From the NCBI RefSeq assembly GCF_026745355.1, contig NC_079204.1, positions 3,529,103-3,593,102 on the forward strand: DNA of 64,000 nt, given 5' to 3'. The DNA is from Beta vulgaris subsp. vulgaris (Eukaryota > Streptophyta > Magnoliopsida > Caryophyllales > Amaranthaceae). Shown piece by piece: positions 32,546 through 44,851 of the stretch; the first letter of the stretch is position 1, and every line of letters begins with the position of its first letter. The position numbers and the translations under genes are program-made. The notes under the pieces are model-generated. The model was not told where the DNA came from, ran no database searches, and worked only from the letters and a program-made list of their open reading frames with translations.

Positions 32546-32949
32546 CTTTTTCTGTTTTGATTTAAATGAAATGGTAGGACCTTAACACAGGGATTTATGA
32601 AAGGAGAGACACAGAGGGAAAGAAAAGAGGGACACATGTGATGAAAGAGAGATAGAGAAAAGTGAGTATCAATTAATATAACGTTTCATTTATTTTGAAA
32701 CGACCTAAAATAGTAATTGTATCATTTATTTTAGCGCGGAAGAAATACTTTCTCCGTTCTGATTTAAATGAAATGTTTGCTTTTTCATGTAACATAACAC
32801 GCTTCTTTAATCATTAATATTTTTAGTTGTGCACACGTATATAAAAAAGTTATAATTTGATAGTATGCAACGAGACGAATCTAACAAGATCCCACCTTGG
32901 ATAGAACATAAGAAAAAAAAAACTAGTTTTGCGGAAGCGTAGTATAATA
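32546..32949. mobile_element. Two degraded Stowaway-like MITEs in tandem
   Basis: 'ctttttctgttttgatttaaatgaaatg' (about 32549) and 'ctttctccgttctgatttaaatgaaatg' (about 32750) are two left ends about 200 bp apart. Their right ends 'catttattttagcgcggaagaaa' and 'gcggaagcgtagta' follow. Together with the next element they form a run of three. Confidence 0.55.
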
Positions 32950-33267
32950 CTCCATCCATTTCCTAAAGATCTTCCCACTTACTGTTCCTACAAATACCAA
33001 GGAAAATCAAGTTGTGTGGGGCATGGTGTGAATAAAGTAGGAGAGAGAAAGGGGTTAAGATAAATAAACAAATAAAAAGGGGTTAAAGTAGGAGAGAGAA
33101 AGGGAGCAAAATTGAATTAATAATGTAATGGTGGACCATATGATAGTGACATGAGAGGGTAAATAGGGAAATTTGTTTTGCCAAATAAGGAATAAAGCAA
33201 AAGAGGGAAGATCTTTTGGAAATACCCTTAAACGGAAAGAGGAAAAATCTTTAGGAAACGGAGGGAG
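32950..33267. mobile_element. Stowaway-type MITE
   Basis: 318 bp, ends CTCCATCCATTTCCTAAAGA and TCTTTAGGAAACGGAGGGAG, TA on both sides. Same subfamily as 39725-40013 but with inner duplication of 'ggggttaa.ataa'. Confidence 0.88.
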
Positions 33268-33269
33268 TA

Positions 33270-34171
33270 CTTGATAGAAGATGATGGAGGCAAAGCATCT
33301 ATATACATGTAAAACGACCTATGCCAAAAGTAAGTCTTGATTCATGTAGTTGACCACATTTTAATTAGATTAAGATCATTGACATTGTTATTGTTGTAAT
33401 ATGAATTTTATATAATGACTAATCTCTTCAATCATTTAAGATTATTTGGGGTTTTCTCAAAAGAAGCATAATGTAATTATGAAAATTTAAAGATTGTGGG
33501 ATTGCTGATTAAAGTTTGCACAAAGTAATCCAATGCAACATAAATTAAATTATAAAAAAATGGGGGTTGGTGTTTTGCTTCAAATGCACGGAATGAGGAT
33601 TGCTTTCATATTCCGATCATATGAATTGTTGGTCAAAAACAATGGTTTTGGTGCGTCGGCAGCTATTTGTGCTTCTATAATGGAGTAGATGTGTTGGTCC
33701 AATGCCCAAATGTACATTATTAGGTGTTACTGAATAATTTGGTTACTGATTAGGGTTTTCAAGTACTAGTGCGAAACATTACGGGGCTAGTGGAAGCCGC
33801 GACTTCGGCCAACTTTCGTTATAGCAAAATCTTTATCATTCATCTAATAAAAGTTATATAGATAAAAGTTAGTATTTCTGAAAATAGTAATTGAGACAAA
33901 TCCTATTACATGTTAAATAATAACATTGTTTTTACATATCTATATTAATATATTTTAAAACATCGCTAATAAAATATATATGTACCAATTTGCCACGTAT
34001 AGAAATTAAAGATTCAAACATATGGACAATAAGTTGTAAAGTAAAATATTCCCGCCATCTTAGCTAAATATTCATGTATATTATTAATTAGTAAGCTCAA
34101 ATATAAGTTAATCAATTATTAAAGCCATAAAGTCTATCCTAATTATAGTCGCAGTTAGTTATTTACTACTA
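33270..34171. other. AT-rich non-coding
   Basis: No gene or repeat recognised. 'ctagtggaagccgcgacttcggcc' at about 33788 is a GC-rich island of unknown nature. Confidence 0.45.
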
Positions 34172-34174
34172 TAA

Positions 34175-34302
34175 GGGCTTGTTCTCCCCATCTTATATTC
34201 AGTTCAGTTCAATTCAGCTCTGGACAATACTTTTACTCTCACATATCACTATTCAATTCAGTTCAATTCAGTTCAGTTGTTTTATGTCGAAGAGAACATG
34301 CC
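34175..34302. mobile_element. Tourist-type MITE (GGGCCTGTTCTC family)
   Basis: 128 bp, starts GGGCTTGTTCTCCCC, ends AGAGAACATGCC, TAA duplication at 34172-34174 and 34303-34305. Confidence 0.85.
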
Positions 34303-34557
34303 TAAGTTTAGACTAATACACTCACACAAATTTTATATATAAAGAAATAAATTCATATAAGTTTAGTTCAAGGCTAATAGTTAAGTCAATATATATTAGA
34401 TTCATATGAATGAAAATTTAGTGAAAGATTTGATTCGATATATAATGCACCTTAACTTATGAACGATTATGTGTTGAGTAGGTTGTCATTATTTTTGCAC
34501 ATGTGTTGCCTGATCTTTGATAGTGAGCCTCAAATTAAGGATCTAATCAAGTACTAA

Positions 34558-35380
34558 GGGTCTGTTCTTCCCAATTTATTTTCAGTTCAGTTCAGTTCAG
34601 CTCCAATCAGTTCAGTTCATCTCCATTCTTTTATAACCATTTTGTTAAATATTATTATTATATTGGTATAATTTATTTTACTAATTACTCTCATTATTAC
34701 TATTATTATTTTTTGTTTTTATATCATTACTATTAAGTATTATTATTATTATTGTTGTTGTTTCAATATATTATTTTGTTTATTATAGCTTTACTCATTA
34801 TTATTACTATTATTATTAGGAGGAACATGGTTTAGGTCAAAGAACAAATAAACCCACGTTTTTTAGCCTATAAACCAATCAAATCGCGTCAAGACGGTTT
34901 ATGATGTAATTTTCGCGGTCCAACCCAATCATTATTTTTATTACTAAATATTATTACATTATTATATCTAATTATTAAAATAGTAATATTAATTTACTTC
35001 TTAAATATTATTGTTATTATATATCATCATCAAGTATTAATATATTAATACAAATAATATAAAATAATTATTATTAATTATCATTATTATCATTAATTAT
35101 TATTATTATTAATTTATGATTATTAATATTATATATTTATAACTATCATTTAGAAATATCCAAAATACTATTATTATTATTATTCATTATTATTACTTAT
35201 CATTATAATTATTATTTAATATTCATTATTATTGTTTAAATATTAATTTATATATATATTACATTCAATTTAATTCAATTTAATTTAATTCAGTTCAGCT
35301 CAGCTCAGCTCTAATCAGTTCAGCTCCAATCAATTCAGTTCAGTTGAGTTCAGCTGTTTTATGCCGAAGATAATAGGCCC
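34558..35380. mobile_element. Tourist-type MITE with expanded ATT microsatellite
   Basis: 823 bp, five or more times the family's usual length. Ends GGGTCTGTTCTTCCC and GATAATAGGCCC, with TAA on both sides (34555-34557, 35381-35383). About 34650-35250 is almost pure ATT/TTA-type low-complexity sequence between normal TTCAGTTCAG-rich arms. A short 'cggtttatgatgtaattttcgcggtcc' stretch (34885-34920) is the only complex part. Confidence 0.8.
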
Positions 35381-35383
35381 TAA

Positions 35384-36051
35384 AGCCATTAAAATTCAAT
35401 CACGTACAATAGCATCAATAACACAATTACAACTTACAAGCATAATATTTCAATTATGTCAAGAAAAACAAAAGCACTACTAAGCAAGTGCCGGTTTCTT
35501 TTCTCCTTTTTTTTACAAAAGACTTTACTGTTTCTTGACCTTTATGTTGAAATTTTACTTTTCTGAAAAGATGAAACAATTTGCTGAGTGTACATAAAGA
35601 CTAAATATTCCTTGCATGACAATCAATAATATTTTCTCAAGGTAAGCTAGTTATTAATTACGTGCATTTTCAATTTTCACATGTTAACAATATGCAGAAA
35701 TATGATCCATTATTTCAAATGTATTTAGTTTTACCTAATATTACCAGAAATATGTAATACTTCTGGTAATATTATACCTAAATACCTAATATGCAGTAAA
35801 TACAGTTTATAATTATTACAGAACTCAGAATAAGATCCATTTCAAATGTATTTAGTTTTAGTTCATTACTTTGAATCAATCCCAAAAATATCTTAGTCAT
35901 ATATATTTATTTTAGTATACATAGGCTATAGATCGGAGTCTGGTAGGCTAGCGAGAGTGAATCAACTCAAACTATGGCCTATGCGGTCTAAACTGGCAGC
36001 TACATTTCGTTTCTGAGGTTAAGAATGCATCATATGGAGAAAGTGTTGGTA
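35384..36051. other. AT-rich non-coding
   Basis: 'gatccatttcaaatgtatttagtttta' is duplicated at about 35705 and 35835. No gene. Confidence 0.45.
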
Positions 36052-36290
36052 ACTCATAGTGAGATATCAAAATGACATTTTATAAATTTTTGGTATCAAA
36101 GTTAAGTCAAAGTGGTAACAAAATAGAGTCATTTAGTACCAAAATGTAACCTCGATCCTAAAATGTAATTAACTTCGGTACCAAAATGTAACATTGGTAC
36201 CAAAATAGAGTTAGTTTGGTTTTGGTATCAAATGACTCTATTTTGGTACGAAAAATTTCGTGAGATGCTATTTTAACATCTCACTATAAG
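36052..36290. mobile_element. Foldback MITE with long inverted ends
   Basis: About 240 bp. CATAGTGAGATATCAAAATG at the left is inverted at the right (CATTTTAACATCTCACTATAAG type). 'ggtaccaaaatgtaac' and 'accaaaatagagt' recur inside on both strands. Target duplication not clear. Confidence 0.65.
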
Positions 36291-36502
36291 ACGCCAATTC
36301 AAGCTCCATAGCATGATAGTTGTATCACTGAAGTATGGTACAATTTTGAAACACAAAGTCAAGTTTTATATATCAACATTATTGTCCTTAGATTAAAACA
36401 AAAAAAATACTACTGTATGATCATAGTAAGAACATGTTCAACCATCATAGTAGTAGTTGTCGTCACTGGCTATTGTACGTATAGTAGTTACGTGGTAGTA
36501 TG
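36291..36502. other. Non-coding spacer
   Basis: No feature seen except the left SINE duplication at 36488-36502. Confidence 0.4.
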
Positions 36503-36620
36503 TTTTTTTTGGTGTAAAATGAGCTGATCGAGTGAAGTGATTTAGACGGGATTTGGTCCTAGGCAGTTTTGGGTATTATCCGTACAAGACTTTACCTACT
36601 AAGTTAGATGACATACACAG
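36503..36620 (-). mobile_element. SINE
   Basis: On the minus strand TAACTTAGTAGGTAAAG (A-box-like) and GGACCAAATCCCG (B-box-like) precede an A run (plus-strand T run 36503-36510). Flanked by TTACGTGGTAGTATG and TTACGTAGTATG, an imperfect target duplication. Confidence 0.65.
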
Positions 36621-36637
36621 TTACGTAGTATGATGTT

Positions 36638-36661
36638 TTTTTTTTTTTTTTTTTGAGGGGA
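36638..36661 (-). mobile_element. Minimal poly(A) retro-insertion
   Basis: A T run plus GAGGGGA, only 24 bp, is flanked by a perfect 17 bp duplication TTACGTAGTATGATGTT (36621-36637 and 36662-36678). It looks like a LINE-mediated insertion truncated to almost nothing but the tail. Confidence 0.75.
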
Positions 36662-36678
36662 TTACGTAGTATGATGTT

Positions 36679-37228
36679 AGTAGATGTTAAATGGTTGGTA
36701 TAACTAGTTGTTTGATTAAGAAATGAATCATATATATTTTTACCTTTAAAGCTATTCTAAAAGTAGAATAGCTATTCTTCAAAAGCTAAGAATTATATTA
36801 TGTTGAAGCTTTTTCAAAACATTTTACCAAACAACACATTTCAGTTTCTAATAGAGTTTTGAACTAAAACTATCAAATTTACTCGAATTGCTTTGAAACA
36901 CACCTTGATGAGGATGCAATATAGCTATTCAACTTTTATAAATCATTTAAACAAAAGGAACAAATTCGTACATATAAGTCAAAATAATTAAGTTTGGATA
37001 GGTCATAATAAATTTCATTTTCAACTATTAAATTCAAAATAATTTTGATAATTATAGATAAGTCATATGAGTTAAAATAATACCCTAACTACTCGACAAT
37101 GAAACCGACTTATATCTCTAAAAAGTTCCAGTTCACAAATTGATGACATAGCCATACATAAATGTTATCATGTAATATGGTCAATAGCAATACAACTATA
37201 CATCAAGTCATCGTTGCTATAATGGTTG
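36679..37228. other. AT-rich non-coding
   Basis: 'agctattctaaaagtagaatagctattct' at about 36750 is a short inverted repeat. No gene. Confidence 0.4.
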
Positions 37229-37237
37229 ATGTTGCTA

Positions 37238-37369
37238 CCAACGATGTCTTGACCTAGTGGTTAAGATTAATGTTGTGAACGATAGATTACAAGTTTGAAT
37301 CCCCCCTTTACTACTTTATACTTTGTACTGCCTTCGTGACTTATATGGATCGAAAAAAAATAATGATAA
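37238..37369 (+). mobile_element. SINE with target duplication
   Basis: 132 bp. A box TGACCTAGTGGTTAAGAT (about 37251), B box AAGTTTGAATCCCCC (about 37291), A-rich tail (37353-37360). Flanked by ATGTTGCTA (37229-37237 and 37370-37378). Confidence 0.8.
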
Positions 37370-37378
37370 ATGTTGCTA

Positions 37379-39483
37379 GCTATTGCTAATCTTGATTAGT
37401 TCCTCACCTAACAACAAGTATTGCGCTACTTAAAAATATTATACCAAGATAGGATGGACAGATCCAAGGCACAACATTCTGTACTCCACCTTTGCCTAGC
37501 TAGTAGAATATTTCCCCTGCACAGAATTGAGCACCTGCCTCCCACGAAGTTTGTCATATTGCTTTGACAGCAAGAGAAGTCTTATTATATACATAAATTG
37601 TAATATTTTTTATAAGATACTCATATATCCATGCTTGTTTAGCCATACTCATTCAAGGTGGTCCAAGGATCGCATATTCTACGTGTACAATTTTTATGTA
37701 TATGCAAGTTCTTAATTATATACTCACATTACACTTTATACCCGATTCACCAGAACTCAGCTCCGATTATATCCAGATCCACTCGTGTTGCACACTTGTT
37801 TTCGATGGATGAATCCCCCAACAAAAATTTCTTCATACAATGAGTGACGCTGGAATCCAAGACCTTCCTTAAACGATATCTAGTTGCTTACGTACTTAAG
37901 CCAACTCTTATCGGTCGTGTTTTTATCACCATGAAAAATCTACTTCTGTTCTATTGAAGTGACTATCCTTCCCAAACCTTTCAGTAGCATACAAGTTAAA
38001 TTTTGTAGGTGGAACTGTGGAAAAATAGTCTAGCAAAGGCAAAAAGATAACAACTAAAAAGATCTATAGGGTGACACACTGATACTCAAAGAGAGTATAT
38101 AGAAGAAGGCTCAAAGCTATAAGAATAATATATATAAGGTGGTACCCCAAAATAAATACGGTCCGTGAAAAAATTGAAGGAAAGATTCCGGAAAACCATG
38201 CGTGCATATATCTTTCTCATAATTATGACATAACCAATTTATCTTACTTGTTTGATGGTTCTTTACTTCTTTCTCTTTAGACTATATTTTTATGAGTATA
38301 TATTTAACAAAAGAATTCGTGTAACAGATAGTGTTCGTGGGTAAACAAATAGTATTTATATTGTTTGTGTTTGTAAAGTAGTAAAATAAAGGAGGAACAA
38401 CGCATTTGTTATTGGTTATATATATACATAAATTAAACACGATTTATCATCTACAAAAAATTTGTTAGATGTATCTACTTGTTAGGAGTTGTTACTTTTT
38501 CTTTTTGGGATCGAGGAACTGTGACTTATTATCATTATATTGAAACAAATTGATTGTTCCAACAATATTATGTCAAAATTGATTTCCTAGCAGTCGTTCC
38601 TTGTTAGTTGCTGAACTTGTGTCGTGCAAGGAATAAACTTAGTCACATAGTCTTTGCTTGAGCTGAAATATTATTTCAATATTTGATGGGTTGAAGAGTT
38701 CTTAAACAACTACCATGTCATTGATGTATATTACAATTTACAAATGATATTTCTGTGACACATGCTTTAATTCTTATACTCCCATTGTTGTTATAATTAC
38801 TCGAGCATTTGATGGACGTACGTTGGGCTCATCTTGGTTAGCTCCACCTCCGTATTAACCCTCCTTGGCTATGTTGGGTTCAAATTTTTGAAACGTACTA
38901 TGAGAATGAGAACCTCAAAGAGTAATACTAATAGGTATGCGAGAGCGTACATCTTGGGTATAACAACTTACACTATAGCGTATTGTGTATAACGACATGT
39001 ATATGGCATAGATTCCAACAATAATGGTATGACATGGATTATATACATAATGGTATGAATCTTATGTCATTCAGTCATTTATTTCACGTTATTTGATTTC
39101 TATTTACAAAAGAAGCGTTGTATTGTGGATCGTTACATCATAAATTATGGTGTAATAGTTACCGCGGAGAATTTGAGTGAAGACTAGCTATATCAACTGT
39201 TTTTTTGAATTATATTTTGGTTTATTCAAAGCGTTGATGTAAAGCTCTTATTACTCAAAGGAGATGCCACCTATTCTCAATATGGTGAAGATGGTATGTG
39301 ATTCAAGGGATATAGCCATAGCCCATATAGGGGATAAGAAACTTATAGATATATGTTTGAAATTATAAAGGAAATATTCACAAGAATTATGCAAATTATG
39401 GGTTGTCTTTCATATTAATCTCAATTATAGATTATTTTAGAATAATCACAAGTCACAACTATGGGGTTACTTTTTGCAATGAT
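37379..39483. other. Long AT-rich stretch without genes
   Basis: Short chance ORFs only (for example 37527-37715). No conserved domain, RNA gene or element boundary recognised. Confidence 0.45.
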
Positions 39484-40033
39484 CTCCGTCTCATAATGTA
39501 GTGCTTACTTCATTTTTGGTGGGTCAAATTTTAAAATTTTTGACCAAATATTCTCATTATTATATACAAAAAAAAAACCTAATCATGTGTGATCTTGTTA
39601 GATTCGTCTCAACATGTACTTTGATCATAATATCAACTTTTTATATTTTTTATTCATACGCGATTGAAAATATTAAAGATAAAAGTTACGTCTTGAAGAA
39701 CGTGTAAAGAAGAAACAAGCACTACTCCCTCCGTTTCCTAAAGATCTTCCCTCTTTCCGTTTAAGGGTGTTTCCAAAAGATCTTCCTTCTTTTGCTTTAT
39801 TCCTTATTTGGCAAAATAAATTTCCCTATTTACCCTCTCATGTCACTATCATATGGTCCACCATGACATTATTAATTCAATTTTACTCCCTTTCTCTCTC
39901 CTACTTTAACCCCTTTTTATTTGTTTATTTATCTTAACTCCTTCTTCACAACTTGATTTTCCTTGGTATCTGTAGGAACAGTAAGTGGGAAGATCTTTAG
40001 GAAACGGAGGGAGTATATTATAGGACAGATGGA
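39484..40033. mobile_element. Older Stowaway MITE split by a younger one
   Basis: Left end CTCCGTCTCATAATGTAGTGCTT (first 20 bases diagnostic) and right end 'caagcacTA' resume after the inserted element as 'TATTATAGGACAGATGGA'. Removing 39725-40013 and one TA rejoins a normal terminal repeat. Its interior has the usual 'gattcgtctcaacatgtac' block. Confidence 0.75.
39725..40013. mobile_element. Stowaway-type MITE nested in another
   Basis: 289 bp, ends CTCCCTCCGTTTCCTAAAGA and TCTTTAGGAAACGGAGGGAG, TA both sides. Sister of 32950-33267. Confidence 0.9.
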
Positions 40034-40700
40034 ATATTAATTAGTTTTTTTTTGTTTGTTTTTTCACATTTCTCGCTCCTCTCCCGTGTCACCTTCCTTT
40101 ATCTAGCCAACTAGAATTTGACACATTATATGTAACCTTTTAAATGAGTTTTTTTCAGCTCACTGAATTAGTTTCAGAAGACAATAGTTGAGATTATTAT
40201 GAAATAATTTATAGTTGAAATTATTACAAGATAACGAACCCAATTTTTGTCAATTTAAGGATATAATTTACAGTCAATTGAGTTTATAAGATTTCAACCA
40301 AATCACTCTAAAGAATTTGCCAAATTTATCCCAAACAATTGTAATTCTTGAGAAATGGATATGCTGATATGCAGATGAAAGTAGAGGTGAAAATGCAAAA
40401 TCGGCAAGAATCTGACATTTTTTAAAAGGTAAAGCTTAAAAAAGGCGTCCTCTCTGCTACTGTGAAATGCCAGCCAACACCCGATGTTTGCGCTTCTTGT
40501 CCTCTTCTCTAAAGTTTACTGCTATACTACAGTATTTTTTTTCGTCTCTTTCATATACTCATAGTACGGCCACACTTGATCCTTGAATTCTTTTGATAGC
40601 CTACAATCAACAATGTAAATATGAACAAAACTTGAACTCAAACACATTACAAGGTCAAATAGTTACACATGATTGTCTTTGGTAGTCACTAGTAAGGGGC
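40034..40700. other. Non-coding spacer
   Basis: Nothing recognised. Confidence 0.45.
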
Positions 40701-40703
40701 TAA

Positions 40704-40887
40704 GGGCCCGTTCTTTGGAACTGAAACAAATTGATTTGAACTGAATTGAAGTAAATTGAACTCGGAGAAACTTAACTGAATTGGGAGAAATTGAATTGAA
40801 CTAAAACTCAGAAAAAATTAAACATAAAAGAGTGTCTGAACTGAAATGCGAAAAACAGAACTGAAAATAAATCCAAAAGAATATGGC
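40704..40887. mobile_element. Tourist-type MITE, 'TTCTTTGGAAC' variant
   Basis: 184 bp, starts GGGCCCGTTCTTTGGAACTG and ends TCCAAAAGAATATGGC, with TAA left and TTA right. Interior is GAACTGAA-rich. Confidence 0.7.
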
Positions 40888-40890
40888 TTA

Positions 40891-43501
40891 AATTGTATTC
40901 TACTAATGTCTAATGGTATAGTGTGTTGAACTATATCTTGAATTAATTATCTGAATATCTGACGCTAGGATTAATCAAGCATGGAATCTCGCGAACACAT
41001 TGTTAGTGAACCATGTTAATTCTTGTGTCGGTTGTTTTTTAATTTTTTGTTGCTTTATTGCATCTGTTATAGTATAGTGTTAGAATTTAATTGTCGATTG
41101 TTATGGGGTAAAATTTCAGCCCACGTAACAGCAATATAGTGGTAGCATATGTGTACAGGTGACAGCAACCGACTGGTTTGAAGATGGAAGCATCAAGCAT
41201 GTTGTCAATGTGGCAAGTTGTTGTGGTAGCTCTTACCATGCTGGTAGGTAGTTCCTAAAATAATGGTAAGTGGAGGAAGATCAATAAACAGTAAGGGCCT
41301 GTTCTCTTCGGCATAAAACAGCTGAACTAAACTGATCTGATCTGAACTGATCTGATCTGAACTGAATTGAACTTAATTGAACTGAACTGAACTGAACTGA
41401 ATAGTGATATGTGAGAGTAAAAGTATTGTCAAGAGTTGAACTGAACTGAACTGATCTGAACTGAACTGGATTGAACTGACTGAATTGAACTGAAATGAAC
41501 TGAAAATAAGTTGGGGAGAACAGGCCCTAAGTCACTAGTCAAAGCGGTTGTCAAACTGTTGAGAAGATCAAGGGATATTCCTAAAAGGTAGGAACTAACA
41601 AGTTGCACCACATTTGACAGATTTTGTTTAAACCGCCATTCTTCCAACTATAAATACTCCTATTGTAAACCATGCAAAACATATAAAGTTTCTCCCACTA
41701 ACTCATGCCCCTAAAACCTATATTTCGCCTCACTCTCTTCGTTATTTTTCTTTTATATTCTTAATTTGCTATCTCTTTTTCTCTAAAATCTAAGTTGCTC
41801 GTCTTCACCGATTTTCCTGTGGTTTTCTCCCCATTTAGAGGGTTTTCACGTAAAATTGCCGTGTGTTATTTCTTTATTTATACACTATATTTCGCTCATT
41901 TATATTACCAAATATTACAACTTAATTGTTAACCCACTCTCCAAGCAAATTGATCTTTATGTGAAATTTGTCGTAAACATCAATATAGTTGTTTTTGAAC
42001 AGGTAGAGTTTGGTGAATAAAGTTGATTATAATCTCTTTATATATATTTATTCTTTTTGGGTACAACTACAGATCAAGTCGGCCGCTTCATCAGTTCATC
42101 TCAAGGTGCAGCAGTACAACCTAGGCCTGTAGCAGCCAAGCCTCTTTTTACCCCTTAGGAGAATTGGACCACACACCATGAGGTTGTGAGGGAGTAACTT
42201 GACTCACTTGATTAGCAAATCTTTCTTTACCTCAAAAGTTACTTTTTTTTTTTTATTTATTTCTAGGAATTACCTCTTCATTTAAAAGTTCTCTTTAAAT
42301 ATAACTTTAGCAAACCTTGTTTATTTCACCTCTAACAGCTCGTAAGCTTTAAGAGTTGTCACATCGTCTTAATTAATAATTAAGTATTTTCACAAAACAA
42401 ACTTGCTTCTCTTGAGAGAAAATCTTGTACTCTTTCTCTCAAGTGTTCTTCACAACCTTAGAATATCATCTTTGTGAATTGTTCTCTCTATTGTATTTCA
42501 TTGGTTATTTCGTGTTAACCATTGATCATAGGTGAAATTAAACTAATAAAAAAACGTTGCAGTGGTATATCCGATTTCCTTGTTAATCATACATCTAACA
42601 AAAATATATGACTATCAATTCCAAATGATATATACATATGTACTACTATCGGATAAGGCATATGTTTTTTTTTCAATCCAATAGTACAGCCTTTGTTTAA
42701 ACTTATATAAACCGATTATTACAATATAGAAGTACATTAAGCTTGATAACCTTTGGTCTAAACAAAGTGATGAGTATTTTTAGGTAAAAATAGTAAGATT
42801 TTTGTGTTCCCATTATTTAGAAATTTTATTATACTTACATGAAGTATAAAGTATCAAACTTCATGAAGTACAAATGTACAATACAATAGTACTATCATTT
42901 AGTCACCTCAAATTACAACAACAAAAAGAAATTCACTTGTTTAAAAGTTGTATCTTATTGTATGTGATCTTAGAATGACCAAGCATGTTGTTTTTATATC
43001 TACAATTTTACATATATGAAGTATCATATATAACCAATATAGGAGGCTTTGATTTGCCACTTTGGTATTATATAAGTTGACTTGTCAATATTTTAAAGAT
43101 AAAGCCCTCAATTTGTATGGGCCTAAAAAATTAAGTACATGTTGACTACGTCATTTTTTGTATTTTCGTCTGAGCCAAATTTCTTCTATTATTGGACACT
43201 GATCTATTTAATGAAATTACCCTACTAGTAGGTGGCTACAGTAAACTAGTTAAGGCATGTGGTTGTGAAGGCAATATTGTGGGGTTTTTGAAATTGAATT
43301 TAGAGGAATTTCAAGTTTCTATAACCTTTTTGATTGGCATTGGCAGACGTAGCAAGGGATATTTTTTTTATGTTTTGAGTTCTTACAATCTCCCATGCTC
43401 AATTAACATTACAACCAGGTTTTAGGTCCGAGCTATGTCTAGAGTAATTATATTATTTATTTATTAATATTTTACTTTGAACTAATGACATTAAATATCA
43501 C
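40891..43501. other. Non-coding, possible solo LTR around 41.08-41.98 kb
   Basis: A TG at 41078 or 41099, a TATAAATA at about 41649 and 'ctctctt' leader-like sequence suggest an LTR, interrupted by the MITE at 41295. 'tatag' occurs at both possible borders but one base out of register, so it is not claimed. A short frame at about 42076-42160 (VGRFISSSQGAAVQPRP) is of unknown origin. ORF 43192-43425 has no recognised domain. Confidence 0.3.
41295..41527. mobile_element. Tourist-type MITE (GGGCCTGTTCTC family)
   Basis: 233 bp. Perfect ends GGGCCTGTTCTC / GAGAACAGGCCC with TAA duplication (41292-41294, 41528-41530). The interior is a long GAACTGAACTGA / CTGATCTGAACTGA run. Confidence 0.92.
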
Positions 43502-43504
43502 TTG

Positions 43505-43648
43505 GGGCCTGTTCTCTTCGGCGTAAAACAGCTGAAGTGAATTGAATTGAACTGAACTGAAATGAATACTGATATGTGAAAGTAAAAATATTGTCCAGAG
43601 CTGTACTAAATTGAACTTAACGGAAAATAAGCTGGGGAGAACATGCCC
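43505..43648. mobile_element. Tourist-type MITE (GGGCCTGTTCTC family)
   Basis: 144 bp, starts GGGCCTGTTCTCTTCGGCGT, ends GGGGAGAACATGCCC. Flanks are TTG and CAA, so the duplication is not clean. Confidence 0.8.
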
Positions 43649-43814
43649 CAAGGTTTAGTGGTTAAGACATTAGTATATATGTTTGTGATCATGGAATTGA
43701 ATCTTACCTAATGCATTTTCTATTTAGTGTATGTGGATAACATGGCATAAAACACTCTAGCGCCACATGTCATCGTTCTTTGATTAGGAACGTCTTCTAA
43801 TATATTAGTATAGA
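43649..43814 (-). mobile_element. Short Helitron, copy B, 3' truncated
   Basis: On the minus strand it starts TCTATACTAATATATTAGAA after an A and shares the tRNA-like inner block (plus strand: GGTTTAGTGGTTAAGAC and GAATTGAATCTTACC). The 3' hairpin end is missing at the border with the adjacent Tourist MITE. Confidence 0.6.
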
Positions 43815-44736
43815 TATGGCCATATTTTTATTTAAAAAGTGATGGAAATACTCTAAAAATGCAAGTGTTCCATTCATTTTGGAGTGGCGGAAGACCGAAA
43901 GTACATGAGCTCATGCAAATAGTGCATATATTGATCATATTTATTTGTAATTTTGAATTTTTCCAAAAAAAAAAGGTGTTTTCTAAAGTTTCCAAACTTT
44001 ACAAGATATATATTATCATATATATAAGTAATAAAATTTTACGTTTACTGCTAACCACAATATAGAATTGCAAATAAAAGAAATAAATTGGATCTTTAAA
44101 ATGGTTAATGCCAAAATTGTGAGGCATGGCAAGTGGATAATATATTAGTAACTATAGAAGGTGCTATATTTTCCTTGCACATTCAATAGATTATCTACAC
44201 AATGGTTAGCATTTATGCACAAAAAAAATCAGGGAGAGCTTACAGTAAGGCTTGAAACTTGAGACCCATGGATCTTCAAGAACACTTATCCACCAAAGTC
44301 ATCTGCAAAAAGTAAGGCTAAAGATCTACACCAATTCTTTCAATAATTTCATTTGATCAAATCAAACTCTAGTCTCATATTAAATGCAATGACTTTGGAC
44401 ATTTCTTAGCTCGATAATTAATTGTATATCATACTCAATATATCGAAGGCGTTTCTCATGTCATCCACTGTTTAATATAGCTATAAACAAGTCCCGAATA
44501 CAACAAATTCACCTCATGCTTATACACTCGGAGTCAACCCTTAAGACTTCATATAGCTGAAAATTGCATCATTATTAATAGCTTAGCAATGATATTTTTG
44601 CCTTAACAATTAGTTACATAACATTGGAGAAACAATGCACATTCCGTTAATCAATGAGTCAATCGATTCACCTCATATGAGCATCTTGGTCATTGTTCCC
44701 ACTCGTTAGAAGTACATAGACAAAAAATTTAGAGAT
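43815..44736. other. AT-rich non-coding
   Basis: No gene or element recognised. Confidence 0.45.
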
Positions 44737-44739
44737 TTA

Positions 44740-44836
44740 GGCCTCATTATGTTGGTCTGAAAGAAACTGAACTGAACTGAATTGCAAAGAAAAACTGAAT
44801 TAAACTGAACTAAAATAAGTCCAAAAGAACAGGGCC
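44740..44836. mobile_element. Tourist-type MITE, 'GTCCAAAAGAAC' variant
   Basis: 97 bp, ends GGCCTCATTATG and AAAGAACAGGGCC, TTA on both sides (44737-44739, 44837-44839). Confidence 0.75.
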
Positions 44837-44851
44837 TTAGTCTCACTCTTA

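Noticed and set aside
33770..33815. Helitron or rRNA-like GC island
   Set aside because: Too short, with no hairpin plus CTRR end and no match to a known RNA.
41078..41985. Solo LTR
   Set aside because: The candidate duplication 'tatag' is one base out of register with a CA end, so the borders are not supported.
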